NCBI RefSeq assembly: GCF_024464655.1
Contig: NZ_JANHAV010000005.1
Coordinates: forward strand, 62,001 to 126,000
From: Halobellus inordinatus
GTDB taxonomy: Archaea > Halobacteriota > Halobacteria > Halobacteriales > Haloferacaceae
Direction of reading: 5' to 3'
Length of the DNA stretch: 64,000 nucleotides
The position numbers and the translations under genes were made by a program. A model generated the notes under the pieces. It worked only from the letters and a program-made list of their open reading frames with translations. It did not search any database and was not told the DNA's origin. Shown one piece after another: positions 17,267 to 25,654 of this stretch. The stretch's first letter is position 1. Each line of letters opens with the position of its first letter.

Positions 17267-18457
17267 TCACTCGGCGAGGCCGAGAACGGCCGTCGCTGCG
17301 GTCTCGACGTCGCCGACTGCGTCGCCGGGCGCGTAGACGCCGAGCCGCCACTGTGCGCGTTCGGCGGCCCGAAGCGCGCCGACGAGTTCGGAGGCCTCCG
17401 AGAGTCGTTGTACGGCCCCGCCGACGACGACGCGCGAGCGGGACTCCGTGAACCGTGGCCGCGGCGGCACGTCCAGCAGGACGTGGTCCCGGTCGACGCC
17501 GGCGCGGTCGGCTATCTTGGCGGCCGCCTCGCGGGACGCCTCGTGTCCCATCTCGACGACGTCCGCGGGAACGCGCCCGAGCGGCTCCCAAACGGCCCGC
17601 TTGTAGAGGTCGCGGTACTCGATCCGGCGGGCGAGGTCGGGCGTCGTCCCCCGGAGTGCGACCAGCAGGTCGTGGTCGGCCATCCGGCGGAAGGTCTCGA
17701 CGTCGACATCGCCCCGTGGCCCGGTCGAGTTTGACGCGTCGCCCTCGCTGTCGAGCAGTCGGATCGAGGCGCGTTCGAGCATCGCGCCCGCGATGCGGGA
17801 GACGTGGTGTCGGTACACCGTCCCGTTCATCAGCGCGCGGGCGAGCAGCAGCGACTCGGCCGTTTGGACGTTCCCCGCCGCGAGAACGAGCAGTCCGTCG
17901 CGGTAGCGAAGTTCTCGGACGAGTCGCCCCACGTCGATCGTGCCGTAGGGGACGCCGGTGTGGTGGGCGTCGCGGACGAGGTAGTCCATCCGGTCGACGT
18001 CCAACTCGCCCGACACGAGCTGTCCGAGTTCGCCCTCGCCGCGGACGAGCGCGGCGACACGCGCGGGATCGAGGCCGTGCCCGCAGAGGACCGCCGCCGC
18101 GTCAGTATCCTCCAGCAGCCACCCGATTTCGTCGTGATCCGCCCCGGTTCGTCGCCGGATGACGTCCTCCGTCTGGTGGCCGTACGGGCCGTGCCCGACG
18201 TCGTGTAGCAACGCGGCCGCGCGGACGTGTCGCGCCCGCGTACCGTCGATGCCGAGGTGGTCGAGCGCGCGGTCGGCGAGGTGATAGACGCCCAGCGAGT
18301 GTTCGAGGCGGGTGTGGTTCGCGGAGGGATAGACGAGTCGAACCGTCGAGAGCTGTTTGACGTGGCGGAGGCGCTGCAGCAGTGGCGTATCGAGGAGGTC
18401 GCGCGCGACGGGACCGAGCGAGATGTAGTCGTGGACGCTGTCCTTGATCGCGTTCAT
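17267..18457 (-). CDS. HD-domain phosphohydrolase (dNTPase-like)
   Basis: Metal-dependent HD-superfamily protein of the SAMHD1/dGTPase-like archaeal type. 396 aa. The HD ligands are visible: H in HTRLEHSLGVYHLA, HD in LLHDVGHGPYGHQTEDVIRR, and the final D in GELDVDRMDYLVRDAHHTGVPYG. RLRHVKQLSTVRLVYPSANHTRLEHS is the hallmark N-terminal block. Substrate is probably a (deoxy)nucleoside triphosphate, but this is family inference. It converges on the pyrG-guaA unit. Start at 18457 (MNAIKDSVHDYISL) is the usual family start. Confidence 0.85.
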   Translation of the reverse strand: MNAIKDSVHDYISLGPVARDLLDTPLLQRLRHVKQLSTVRLVYPSANHTRLEHSLGVYHLADRALDHLGIDGTRARHVRAAALLHDVGHGPYGHQTEDVIRRRTGADHDEIGWLLEDTDAAAVLCGHGLDPARVAALVRGEGELGQLVSGELDVDRMDYLVRDAHHTGVPYGTIDVGRLVRELRYRDGLLVLAAGNVQTAESLLLARALMNGTVYRHHVSRIAGAMLERASIRLLDSEGDASNSTGPRGDVDVETFRRMADHDLLVALRGTTPDLARRIEYRDLYKRAVWEPLGRVPADVVEMGHEASREAAAKIADRAGVDRDHVLLDVPPRPRFTESRSRVVVGGAVQRLSEASELVGALRAAERAQWRLGVYAPGDAVGDVETAATAVLGLAE

Positions 18458-18577
18458 ACCCGACCTGCGCGAGCCGGCTGCAAATAGCCCCCGCCCGGAC
18501 AGCCCTCGACTGGCCGGTCTCAGTCCGGCGGCGCTCCTCGAATGCCGGGCGCACAGAGACCGCTGCCGGTGAAGGAA

Positions 18578-18586
18578 CGTTCAAAC
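18578..18586 (+). promoter_or_regulatory. Candidate TATA-like box of cofD unit
   Basis: CGTTCAAAC lies 23-31 nt before the cofD ATG at 18609, the position expected for a leaderless promoter heading the cofD-dus-citG-DUF447 unit. Confidence 0.35.
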
Positions 18587-18608
18587 GGTCTGACCACCTT
18601 GGCCCGAT

Positions 18609-19601
18609 ATGGTCACGTTTCTCGCCGGCGGAACGGGCACACCGAAGCTTCTCGACGGCGCGGAGCCGGTGTTCGATCCTGCGGAGACGACTGTCGTCGC
18701 GAACACCGGCGACGACGTCGAGTTCGGGGGGCACCTCGTCTGCCCGGACGTCGACACCGTGCTCTTCCACGGTGGCGGCGTCCTCGACACCGAGACGTGG
18801 TGGGGGATCGCCGACGACACGACTGCGACGCACGAGGAACTCCGCCGGCTGGCCGACGCGGCCGGATTCGACGAGGGGCCGCGCTACCTGGACGGCGACG
18901 CGCAGACCGCCGGCCGCGACATCGCCCGCTGGCGGCGCTTCTCGGGCGTCGCCGAGTTTATGGAGATCGGCGACCGCGACCGCGCGGTCCATATCACCCG
19001 GACTTCGCTGCTCGACGAGGGGCACTCGCTCACCGAGGTCACGGGAACGCTCGCGGACGCCTTCGATCTCGACGTCGAACTGCTGCCGATGAGCGACGAC
19101 CCGGTCGCGACGATCGTCCACACCGAGGAGGGTCCGATGCACTTCCAGGAGTACTGGGTACACCGGCGCGCGGAGCCTGCGGTGACGGACGTCGAGTTCC
19201 GCGGCGCGTCGTCTGCGACGCCAACGCCCGACGTGCGCGAAGCGCTCTCGGAGCCGGTCGTCGTCGGGCCGTCGAACCCCGTGACGAGCCTCGGGCCGAT
19301 GCTGGCGATGGAGGAATTCGCCGACGCGCTCGATTCGACGCCCGTCGTCGCCGTCTCGCCGTTCGTCGAAGACGAAGTATTCTCGGGGCCCGCCGCGGAG
19401 TTGATGGCGGGGGTCGGCCGCGAGCCCTCGACGGCGGGCGTCGCCGCCGCGTATCCCTTCGCCGACGCGTTCGTCCTCGACGAGGCGGACGGAACCGACC
19501 TTGACCGGCCGGTCGTGCGGACGGACACGCGGATCGACGGCCCGGGCGACGCCGAGCGCGTCGCTCGCGCCGCAGCGACGGCGCTCGCGGAGGTCGCCTG
19601 A
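18609..19601 (+). CDS. cofD: 2-phospho-L-lactate transferase CofD
   Basis: Transfers the activated phospholactyl (or related phosphoenolpyruvyl) group onto 7,8-didemethyl-8-hydroxy-5-deazariboflavin (FO) to make coenzyme F420-0. 330 aa. The N-terminal [15 protein letters not shown] and [25 protein letters not shown] are diagnostic, as are [17 protein letters not shown] and [15 protein letters not shown]. It is first of a four-gene run whose ends overlap by 1-4 bp. A separate F420-associated metalloprotease gene sits at 53.9 kb, but cofC, cofE and cofG/H are not in the window. Confidence 0.95.
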   Translation: MVTFLAGGTGTPKLLDGAEPVFDPAETTVVANTGDDVEFGGHLVCPDVDTVLFHGGGVLDTETWWGIADDTTATHEELRRLADAAGFDEGPRYLDGDAQTAGRDIARWRRFSGVAEFMEIGDRDRAVHITRTSLLDEGHSLTEVTGTLADAFDLDVELLPMSDDPVATIVHTEEGPMHFQEYWVHRRAEPAVTDVEFRGASSATPTPDVREALSEPVVVGPSNPVTSLGPMLAMEEFADALDSTPVVAVSPFVEDEVFSGPAAELMAGVGREPSTAGVAAAYPFADAFVLDEADGTDLDRPVVRTDTRIDGPGDAERVARAAATALAEVA

Positions 19602-20416
19602 TGTTCGAACCGCGCGTCGCGCTCGCGAGTCTCAGCGGGGAGGCCGACGCCGCCTGGGCTCGCGCGGGGAGCGACCACGCCGGCGCGGCGTTCCTCGGCG
19701 GCGTCGCACTCGACGAGGCGACCCGCGAGGCGGCCCGCAAACTGGTCGCACGCGACCGCGAGGAGTTTCTCCCCGACGACCCGCTCGTATTCGTCGAGGA
19801 CCAACTCGACACGCTCTCTGAGGTGCCGATCCGTCCGGGTGTAAACGTCAGGAGTGCGACGCTGGAGCCGATCGCAGACGCGGCGCGAATCTGCGCCGAA
19901 CACGATGCGATCCTCGAAATCAACGCCCACTGCCGACAGACCGAGATGTGCGAGGTCGGCTGCGGGGAGTCACTGCTCCGCGACACCGGTCGCCTGTGTG
20001 ACTACGTCGATGTCGCGAGCGACGCTGGTGCGGCGGTGAGCGTGAAGGTCCGCACAGAGGTTTCCGGCGTCGACCTCGTCGAGATTGCACAGGAAATCGA
20101 CGCCGCCGGTGCGAATGCGGTCCACGTCGACGCGATGGACACCGAATCCGTCGTCGCCGACGTCGTCGACGCGGCACCGGACCTGTTCGTCGTCGCCAAC
20201 AACGAGGTTCGGGACCGCGAGAGCGTCCGCGAGTATCTTCACTACGGCGCCGACGCGGTGAGCATCGGCCGGCCGAGCACCGACGCCCGAGTCCGTCGTC
20301 GCGTCCGTCGCGCGGTCGAGGGGTGGTTCGCAGAAACGGGTCGCGGCGAGCAGACGGACGCCGCCCAGAGCAGCGGGACGACCCCCGGATCGCACGAGGA
20401 GGTCGACACACAGTGA
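19601..20416 (+). CDS. tRNA-dihydrouridine synthase-like flavoprotein
   Basis: 271 aa, TIM-barrel FMN protein related to DUS enzymes that reduce uridine in tRNA. The catalytic region is INAHCRQTEMCEVGCGESLLRD, with Cys in the place of the Dus general acid, followed by VSVKVRTEVSGVDLVEIAQEID and AVHVDAMDTE, and the phosphate-binding end YGADAVSIGRPS. The start overlaps the last base of cofD, so coexpression is likely. Archaeal members of this branch sit beside cofD, raising the possibility that it acts on a flavin or deazaflavin-linked substrate rather than tRNA; this is conjecture. Confidence 0.75.
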   Translation: MFEPRVALASLSGEADAAWARAGSDHAGAAFLGGVALDEATREAARKLVARDREEFLPDDPLVFVEDQLDTLSEVPIRPGVNVRSATLEPIADAARICAEHDAILEINAHCRQTEMCEVGCGESLLRDTGRLCDYVDVASDAGAAVSVKVRTEVSGVDLVEIAQEIDAAGANAVHVDAMDTESVVADVVDAAPDLFVVANNEVRDRESVREYLHYGADAVSIGRPSTDARVRRRVRRAVEGWFAETGRGEQTDAAQSSGTTPGSHEEVDTQ

Positions 20417-21288
20417 ACGATCATCGCGTCACTGGGGCGGACGGCAGCCGGCGTGGTCCGGCCGAGAACGCCCAGCTCGCGCTGCTGCTCGACGTCGGGT
20501 CCGCACCCAAGCCGGGGAACGTCGACCGCGACCACGACCACGACCTCGCGGAGCTCCGGATCGAGCACTTCCTCGCGGGTGCGGTCGGGTCGGGTGCTGG
20601 CCTTCGGCGCGCGGCCGCCGGCGCGCCGGTCGGCGTCGCCTTCGAGCGCGCGGTCGCGGGGATGAGCGAGCAGTCCGGCGGCAACACGCAGTTCGGTTGT
20701 CTCCTCCTGCTCGCCCCGCTCGTCCGCGGGGCGGCCGAAGGGCAGTCGCTCTCGCCTGAGAAAGTCACGGACGTCGTCGAATCGACGACTGTCGCCGACG
20801 CGGCGGACTTCTACCGCGCGTTCGAGCACGTCGACGTCGCGGTCGGCGATCCGCCGGAGGACCTGGCCGATCTGGACGCGCGTCGCGGCGCGGACGCGAT
20901 CCCGGCGCTGCGCGATCGCGGGCTGACGCTCTACGACGTGATGGCGCAGAGCGAGGGCGACGGCAACGCGAGAGAGTGGACGACGGGATTCGAGCGGACG
21001 TTCGCGACCGCCGCGGCGATCCGCGACGACGACGGGCCGATCACCGACCGCATCTCGCGGGCGTTCGTCGACCGACTCGCCCGCGAGGAGGACACGCTCG
21101 TGCGGACGAAGCACGGCCCCGAGGTCGCCGCCGACGTGATGCGGCGCGCGGCGGACGCCCGCGGCGATCCCGACGCCGTCGCCGAACTCGACGAGGAATT
21201 CGTCGCGGGCGGGATCAATCCGGGCACCACCGCCGACCTGCTCACTGCGGCGACGTTCGTCGCGCTCGAATGGGGGGTCGAGGTGTGA
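20413..21288 (+). CDS. CitG-like triphosphoribosyl-dephospho-CoA synthase family protein
   Basis: 291 aa from a GTG that overlaps the preceding stop (GTGA). Family blocks: NAQLALLLDVGSAPKPGNVDRDHDHDLAELRIEHFLAGA, QSGGNTQFGCLLLLAPL, GLTLYDVMAQSEGDGNAREWTTGFERTF and INPGTTADLLTAATFVALEWG. In bacteria CitG makes the prosthetic group precursor of citrate lyase from ATP and dephospho-CoA. Citrate lyase is not expected in haloarchaea and none is present here, so the substrate is probably different. The neighbours are cofD, a Dus-like flavoprotein and DUF447. Confidence 0.8.
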   Translation: MNDHRVTGADGSRRGPAENAQLALLLDVGSAPKPGNVDRDHDHDLAELRIEHFLAGAVGSGAGLRRAAAGAPVGVAFERAVAGMSEQSGGNTQFGCLLLLAPLVRGAAEGQSLSPEKVTDVVESTTVADAADFYRAFEHVDVAVGDPPEDLADLDARRGADAIPALRDRGLTLYDVMAQSEGDGNAREWTTGFERTFATAAAIRDDDGPITDRISRAFVDRLAREEDTLVRTKHGPEVAADVMRRAADARGDPDAVAELDEEFVAGGINPGTTADLLTAATFVALEWGVEV

Positions 21289-21977
21289 GCGGCGGGAGCA
21301 GCGATCGGGACGGTACGGGCACCGCCGCCGACGGCGACGAGTGGCCGGTCGACCTCCGCGGCGTCACTGAATCGGTGGTGACGACGCTCGGTCCGAACGA
21401 CCGCTGGAACGTCGCCGCGCTCGGACTGCACGCGCCCGACGAGCGCGGCGGCGACGAGGCTCCGGCCCCGGTGACGGCGACGACGTGGGGAAACACCCGG
21501 ACGCGCCGGAACTTCCACCGGCAGGGCGGCGGCGTGGTGCAGTTCGTCTCTGACCCGCGGACGTTCGTCGAGGCGGCGGTGACGATTCGCGAGGAGGACG
21601 ACCCCGTGCTCCCGGACGCGCACGCCTGGGTCGACATCGAGGCCAGGCAGGTCGACGCCGGCGAGTCGGGCGCGACGCGCTGGGAGCGGTGGGAACTCAC
21701 ACCCATCGAGTCCGCGGTCGTCGAGACGACGGTCCCAACGATCAACCGCGGCTTCGGGGCCGTGATCGAGGCGACGGTCGCAACGTCCCGACTCGACGTC
21801 CCCGCCTACGACACCGACGAACTGCTCGCGCGGCTCCGCTACTTCGCCGAGACGGTCGAGCGCTGCGGGGGACGCCCCGAACGCGAGGCGTTCGCCGCGC
21901 TCGACGACGCGACGGGGTGGCGCGAGCGACTCCCCGCAGACGCGGACGTACCGCGATTCGACGGTGAGGGGGGCTGA
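21285..21977 (+). CDS. DUF447-family flavoprotein-like protein
   Basis: 230 aa from the GTG at 21285, overlapping the CitG-like stop by 4 bp. Conserved DUF447 features: RGVTESVVTTLGPNDRWNVAALGLH, TWGNTRTRRNFHRQGGGVVQFVSDPRTFVEAA, WVDIEARQVDAG and TINRGFGAVIEATVATSRL. The fold is thought to be an FMN-binding split barrel. In archaea DUF447 genes recur next to CitG-like genes, which suggests a shared pathway, possibly a pterin- or cofactor-related one. Biochemical role unknown. Last gene of the cofD unit; an 84-bp gap separates it from the isomerase homologue. Confidence 0.75.
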   Translation: MSGGSSDRDGTGTAADGDEWPVDLRGVTESVVTTLGPNDRWNVAALGLHAPDERGGDEAPAPVTATTWGNTRTRRNFHRQGGGVVQFVSDPRTFVEAAVTIREEDDPVLPDAHAWVDIEARQVDAGESGATRWERWELTPIESAVVETTVPTINRGFGAVIEATVATSRLDVPAYDTDELLARLRYFAETVERCGGRPEREAFAALDDATGWRERLPADADVPRFDGEGG

Positions 21978-22061
21978 GCCCTCCGGAGCGTCCTGTGCGC
22001 GTGGTGTCCGACGCCGGTTCGCATCGAAGACTCCTTGTTCCCCCTCGCCGACGAGACGAGT

Positions 22062-22667
22062 ATGAGTGCAGATCAGCTCGACGACGCCGCCGCGACCGCC
22101 GAGAGCGGCGAGAGCGGCGGGGCCGACCTCCACGAGAACGCTATGCAGGACGTAATCGCCGTCGACAGCGACGACAACCGGACGGGGCTCGTCAACCGAC
22201 TCGACGCCCACACCGGCGACGGCATCCGTCACCGGGCGTTCACCTGCCTCGTCTTCGACGGCGACGGCCGCATCCTGCTCGGCCAGCGCGCGCCCGGAAA
22301 GCGGCTCTGGGACACGCACTGGGACGGCACCGTGGCCTCGCACCCGGTCGAGGGACAGTCCCAGGTCGACGCGACCGCGCAGCGACTCGAAGAGGAACTC
22401 GGCATCACGCCGGATCAGTACAGCGACCTCCGCGTGACGGACAAATTCGAGTACAAGCGCTACTACGAGAACGCCGGCCTGGAGTGGGAGGTCTGTTCGG
22501 TCCTGAAGGTGACGCTCGACGACACCAGCCTGGACCCCGACGAGGACGAGATCGCGGGCCTGCTGTGGGCTGATTACGAACACCTCCACGACCACCCGCA
22601 GTGGTACCGGCAACTGCGCCTGTGTCCGTGGTTCGAGATCGCGATGCGTCGCGACTTCGAGGAGTAG
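22062..22667 (+). CDS. idi: Type-1 isopentenyl-diphosphate delta-isomerase homologue (Nudix), catalytic Cys replaced
   Basis: Expected to interconvert isopentenyl and dimethylallyl diphosphate for archaeal lipid synthesis. 201 aa. The Idi/Nudix layout is clear: metal-ligand histidines in LDAHTGDGIRHRAFTC, then ILLGQRAPGKRLWDTHWDG, the Nudix-like helix QRLEEELGI and the acidic pair in LEWEVCSVL. However, the position of the catalytic cysteine of E. coli Idi (C67 in VCGHP) is alanine here, A92 in VASHP. Either catalysis differs or the substrate does. The N-terminal 25 residues are an acidic tail. The ATG at 22062 is the best start. Confidence 0.75.
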   Translation: MSADQLDDAAATAESGESGGADLHENAMQDVIAVDSDDNRTGLVNRLDAHTGDGIRHRAFTCLVFDGDGRILLGQRAPGKRLWDTHWDGTVASHPVEGQSQVDATAQRLEEELGITPDQYSDLRVTDKFEYKRYYENAGLEWEVCSVLKVTLDDTSLDPDEDEIAGLLWADYEHLHDHPQWYRQLRLCPWFEIAMRRDFEE

Positions 22668-22698
22668 CCGGCACCTGCGGCGGCCGAGACGGAATCCC

Positions 22699-22706
22699 CT
22701 TTTACG
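22699..22706 (+). promoter_or_regulatory. TATA-like element of the SDR gene
   Basis: CTTTTACG lies 21-28 nt upstream of the SDR ATG at 22727, matching leaderless haloarchaeal promoters. Confidence 0.4.
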
Positions 22707-22726
22707 CCCGACGCGTTCCTCCGACG

Positions 22727-23440
22727 ATGACCGAGGACCCACCGGAGCCGGAACTGTACGACTCGCTCGACGGACAGGTCGCGCTCGTCACCGGGGCCAA
22801 CCGCGGCCTCGGCCGTCAGATCGCCGCGAACCTCCACGATCTCGGCGCGACGGTCTTCGCCGCGACGCGCTCTGTCACCCACGACGTCCCCGACGAGTGG
22901 GAGCACCTCCTCGTCGACGTCACCCAGGAGGGCGAAATCTCCGACGCGGCCGACGAGATCTTCCAGTCGGCGGGTCGGCTGGACATCGTCGTCAACAACG
23001 CCGGCGTCGCGGAGTTCGATTCCGACATCGTCTCCGAGTCGGTGAAGACGATCGATCGCACGCTGGCAACGAACCTCCGCGGCCCGATGCTCGTATGCAA
23101 GCATATGGTGCCGCTGCTGTTGCAGACCGACGGCGGTCGCGTCGTCAACCTCTCTTCGGGGATGGGCGCGCTCGGCGAGGGACAGTCCGGCGGCTCGCCC
23201 GCCTACCGCGTCTCGAAGACGGGGCTCAACGGCCTCACCGCCTACCTCCACGGCGAGTACGCCGACCAAGGACTGCTCGCGAACTCGGTCTGTCCGGGCT
23301 GGGTGCAGACCGAGATGGGCGGCGAGGACGCCGACCGCTCGATCGAGAAGGGCGCAGAGACCCCGACGTGGCTCTCTCGCTTCCGGCCGGAGTCGCCGGC
23401 CGGCCTGTTCTGGCGCGACCGCGAAGTCATCGACTGGTAG
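22727..23440 (+). CDS. Short-chain dehydrogenase/reductase (SDR)
   Basis: NAD(P)-dependent oxidoreductase, 237 aa, classical SDR fold. Motifs: TGANRGLGRQI (dinucleotide binding), NNAG, and the active-site Ser and YxxxK in VVNLSSGMG ... AYRVSKTGLNGLT. The C-terminal segment VCPGWVQTEMGG is typical. The C-terminus (RPESPAGLFWRDREVIDW) resembles carbonyl reductase-like SDRs. Substrate unknown; neighbours give no pathway hint. Confidence 0.85.
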   Translation: MTEDPPEPELYDSLDGQVALVTGANRGLGRQIAANLHDLGATVFAATRSVTHDVPDEWEHLLVDVTQEGEISDAADEIFQSAGRLDIVVNNAGVAEFDSDIVSESVKTIDRTLATNLRGPMLVCKHMVPLLLQTDGGRVVNLSSGMGALGEGQSGGSPAYRVSKTGLNGLTAYLHGEYADQGLLANSVCPGWVQTEMGGEDADRSIEKGAETPTWLSRFRPESPAGLFWRDREVIDW

Positions 23441-23514
23441 GGACCGGACGAGTTGGCGTCGCCCCGCGACGCGATGGGGACAGTTCTTTGATGCCGGCCC
23501 GCGTCGGATCGGAT

Positions 23515-23757
23515 ATGTCGAAGGAACCCGGCGCCCGGGAGATTCCGGGCGCGCTCGCGGACTACGCGGCGGGCGTCGCCGATGTGATCGCCCGCGGACT
23601 CGTCGTCGCCGCCGCGCCGATCCTCCTGCTCGCGCTGCTCGCGCTGGCGGTCGTCGGTGGCGGGGTCGCACTCGTCGTCCTCGCGGTTCTCGCCCCCGCC
23701 ATCGCCGCTGCGGTCGCACTCGAAGTTCCCTCACGAGTCCGCGAACGGTTCGCGTAA
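23515..23757 (+). CDS. Small two-helix membrane protein, unknown function
   Basis: 80 aa. After a polar N-terminus (MSKEPGAREIPGALADYAAG) come two long hydrophobic stretches, VIARGLVVAAAPILLLALLA and VVGGGVALVVLAVLAPAIAA, then a short basic tail ending VPSRVRERFA. No enzyme motif is seen. A T-rich element (TTCTTTG) about 30 nt before the ATG fits a leaderless promoter, which supports a real gene. It lies directly upstream of tRNA-Leu on the same strand. Confidence 0.6.
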   Translation: MSKEPGAREIPGALADYAAGVADVIARGLVVAAAPILLLALLALAVVGGGVALVVLAVLAPAIAAAVALEVPSRVRERFA

Positions 23758-23846
23758 CGCCGGCCGGGATACGCGCCGTTCGCCCGCGAGGTGAGTCGGC
23801 GAAAAATCGGAGGGTTAAACCTCCGGGAAACAATATCGGAGACTGC

Positions 23847-23930
23847 GCGAGGGTGGCCGAGTCTGGAAAAGGCGGCGGACTCAAGATCCGCTCTCGTAGG
23901 AGTCCGTGGGTTCAAATCCCTCCCCTCGCA
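23847..23930 (+). tRNA. tRNA-Leu (anticodon CAA)
   Basis: The acceptor stem GCGAGGG pairs with CCCTCGC and is followed by discriminator A; CCA is not encoded. The anticodon stem GCGGA/TCCGC closes the loop CTCAAGA, giving anticodon CAA for UUG codons. The long variable arm (CTCTCGTAGGAG) and the TTCAAAT T-loop mark a class II leucine tRNA. No intron. Part of its 3' end is repeated about 100 bp downstream. Confidence 0.93.
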
Positions 23931-24010
23931 CTCGAATCCGTGAGCCTCGGCGAACGGTTCGATCACCACGGAAGGGTTTGAATCAGGGAGCAGCTTCGTT
24001 GCGACCGTGG

Positions 24011-24025
24011 TTCAAATCCCTCCCC
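24011..24025 (+). repeat. Partial duplicate of the tRNA-Leu 3' end
   Basis: TTCAAATCCCTCCCC repeats exactly the T-loop and 3' stem of the upstream tRNA-Leu (23911-23925), and CCGTGG precedes it in both places. The rest of the tRNA is missing. Direct repeats of a tRNA 3' end are typical footprints of integrase attachment sites; no integrase gene lies between them (only 80 bp). Confidence 0.5.
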
Positions 24026-24070
24026 CCCGTATTTCGGCAGAAGTTCAGAGCGACAGCGTTTCTCGGGCGG

Positions 24071-24556
24071 TCACGACGCCGTCTCGTTCAGATAGTAGAA
24101 CTGCGGTCTCTCGGAGTTCCGAACAGTCGTGATCGTCTCGCCATCGAGTCGAACGGCGAGCGTCTCGTAGTCAGGCGGGAGCGCGACGGACGAACTCATC
24201 GTCGTCTGGGGGACGCAGTCGGGGTCGGTGGGCTTACTTGGTGTCTCCGGGCGCGCCGTGAACGCGAGCACCCAGCGGCCGTCTGCGGTCTCGCTCAGAT
24301 TCGCTCGGATTTCGAGGTCGGGGTCGTCGTGCGTGAAAGTGTAGTTCTGGAACACGACGCTCCGGTACTCGGATGTCGCTGTCTGACCGACCCACGCCCG
24401 CGGCGCGTCGGCGTCGGCACAGCCAGTCGCTGTCGTGGTCGTCATCGACGGAACGGCGACCGACGACTGCGGAAGTGCCGTGACGTACACGGCACTGCCC
24501 GCGATCAGCAGGCCCACGACGAGGCCAGCGAGAAAGACCGATACTCGTTTCGCCAT
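24071..24556 (-). CDS. Membrane-anchored or secreted hypothetical protein
   Basis: 161 aa. The N-terminus MAKRVSVFLAGLVVGLLIAG is a signal anchor or uncleaved signal peptide, so the remainder should face outside. The outer part contains one CADADAPRAWVG segment and a second cysteine in PTDPDCVPQ that could form a disulfide. No family recognised. It lies between the tRNA-Leu remnant and the M48 protease, transcribed in the same direction as the latter with a 69-bp gap, so it may be cotranscribed or may belong to a decayed island. Confidence 0.6.
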   Translation of the reverse strand: MAKRVSVFLAGLVVGLLIAGSAVYVTALPQSSVAVPSMTTTTATGCADADAPRAWVGQTATSEYRSVVFQNYTFTHDDPDLEIRANLSETADGRWVLAFTARPETPSKPTDPDCVPQTTMSSSVALPPDYETLAVRLDGETITTVRNSERPQFYYLNETAS

Positions 24557-24625
24557 ACAGTTAGTTGAATATCTGACACCGTAGTCTTTCCGAGCCGCCA
24601 GCAGTCTCGGCGTTCTGGCGGCGAG

Positions 24626-25486
24626 TCACTGCCCGAAACGGGCGATCCGATCGGCGTACGCGGGATGTGTCGAGAACAGTTGCAGGAGCCACGACCCCTC
24701 AGGCTGGTCGACATCGGTCGTCGCTCCGAGCGCCGTCAGGAGAGAGGCGACCGCGTGTGCCGACGTGTGCTGTACGGCGGCCGCGTCGGCGCGGTACTCC
24801 AGCCACCGCATCGCGCCGTAGGCGGCGACGCGCTCGACGGCGATCGTGACGAGGAGACTGAGCGTCGAGAGCGGAACGAGCGCGTCGAACAGCGTCGTCG
24901 TGACCGCTGCGCCGACGGCGAGGACCACGACGCTGACGCCGCCGCGGACGAGCACGTGACGCTCGCGGTGGTGGCACGCCTCGTGTGCGAGCAGTGCGGC
25001 CAACTGCGCGGGCGGAAGCGTCGCCAGCGCGAACTCGCTGACGCCGACGACGTCCCGAAACGGACCGCCGATCGCGTAGCCGTTCACGGGGCCGTTCCGA
25101 GTTCCCGTGACGGCAAGCACCTCACAGTCCAGGGCCGGAATGGCCGTCTGTACCGTCTCGGCCTCCGCCGGTGTGAGCGGACGGACGTCGTAGTGGAAGA
25201 CCGCGAGGACCGGCGAGAGCGCGACAGTCACCGCGAGCAAGCCCACGACGCCCCAGACCCACACCCGGAACGGAGCGGTGAAAACGAGCACGACGGCCGC
25301 CACCGACGTCGCCGCTGGAACGGCATTTGCGAGCGCCCGTCGGCTGATCGCGCGCGGCGACGGGAGGTGGCCGCGGGTCGGGTACCGGGGCATCGTGCCG
25401 AACTCCAGGTACGCCGAATCCAGAATCCGCTGATAGAGGACGACCACGACAATCGCGACAGCGAGGGGAGTGGCGAGGTGACGCAT
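24626..25486 (-). CDS. M48 family membrane zinc metalloprotease
   Basis: HtpX/Ste24-related integral-membrane protease. 286 aa. The zinc motif HEACH (HExxH) is in QLAALLAHEACHHRERHVLVRG, and the downstream glutamate ligand in WLEYRADAAAVQHT; the C-terminal FSTHPAYADRIARFGQ is the usual M48 ending. Two N-terminal hydrophobic helices and two after the zinc motif anchor it. Probably clips misfolded membrane proteins; substrates are unknown. Confidence 0.85.
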   Translation of the reverse strand: MRHLATPLAVAIVVVVLYQRILDSAYLEFGTMPRYPTRGHLPSPRAISRRALANAVPAATSVAAVVLVFTAPFRVWVWGVVGLLAVTVALSPVLAVFHYDVRPLTPAEAETVQTAIPALDCEVLAVTGTRNGPVNGYAIGGPFRDVVGVSEFALATLPPAQLAALLAHEACHHRERHVLVRGGVSVVVLAVGAAVTTTLFDALVPLSTLSLLVTIAVERVAAYGAMRWLEYRADAAAVQHTSAHAVASLLTALGATTDVDQPEGSWLLQLFSTHPAYADRIARFGQ

Positions 25487-25654
25487 CCAGGGACCTCAGT
25501 TCGAGGGCGGCGCTGTGACTGTTAGCCGCCGAATCCCTCGTGGGCGGTACGCAGAGTGCGACGAGATCCGTATTAGTTAGCCGCGACCTTTCGCGAGAAG
25601 CGCGCGATTATCGGATCGAAATCGAATCCTAGCGACCGAAGCGACGACGGCACT

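Noticed and set aside
20931-22742. A 603-codon minus-strand frame
   Set aside because: Antisense of CitG-like, DUF447 and idi; no recognisable domain.
23931-24030. A second tRNA after tRNA-Leu
   Set aside because: Only the T arm and part of the 3' stem are repeated; no acceptor 5' strand, D arm or anticodon arm can be drawn.
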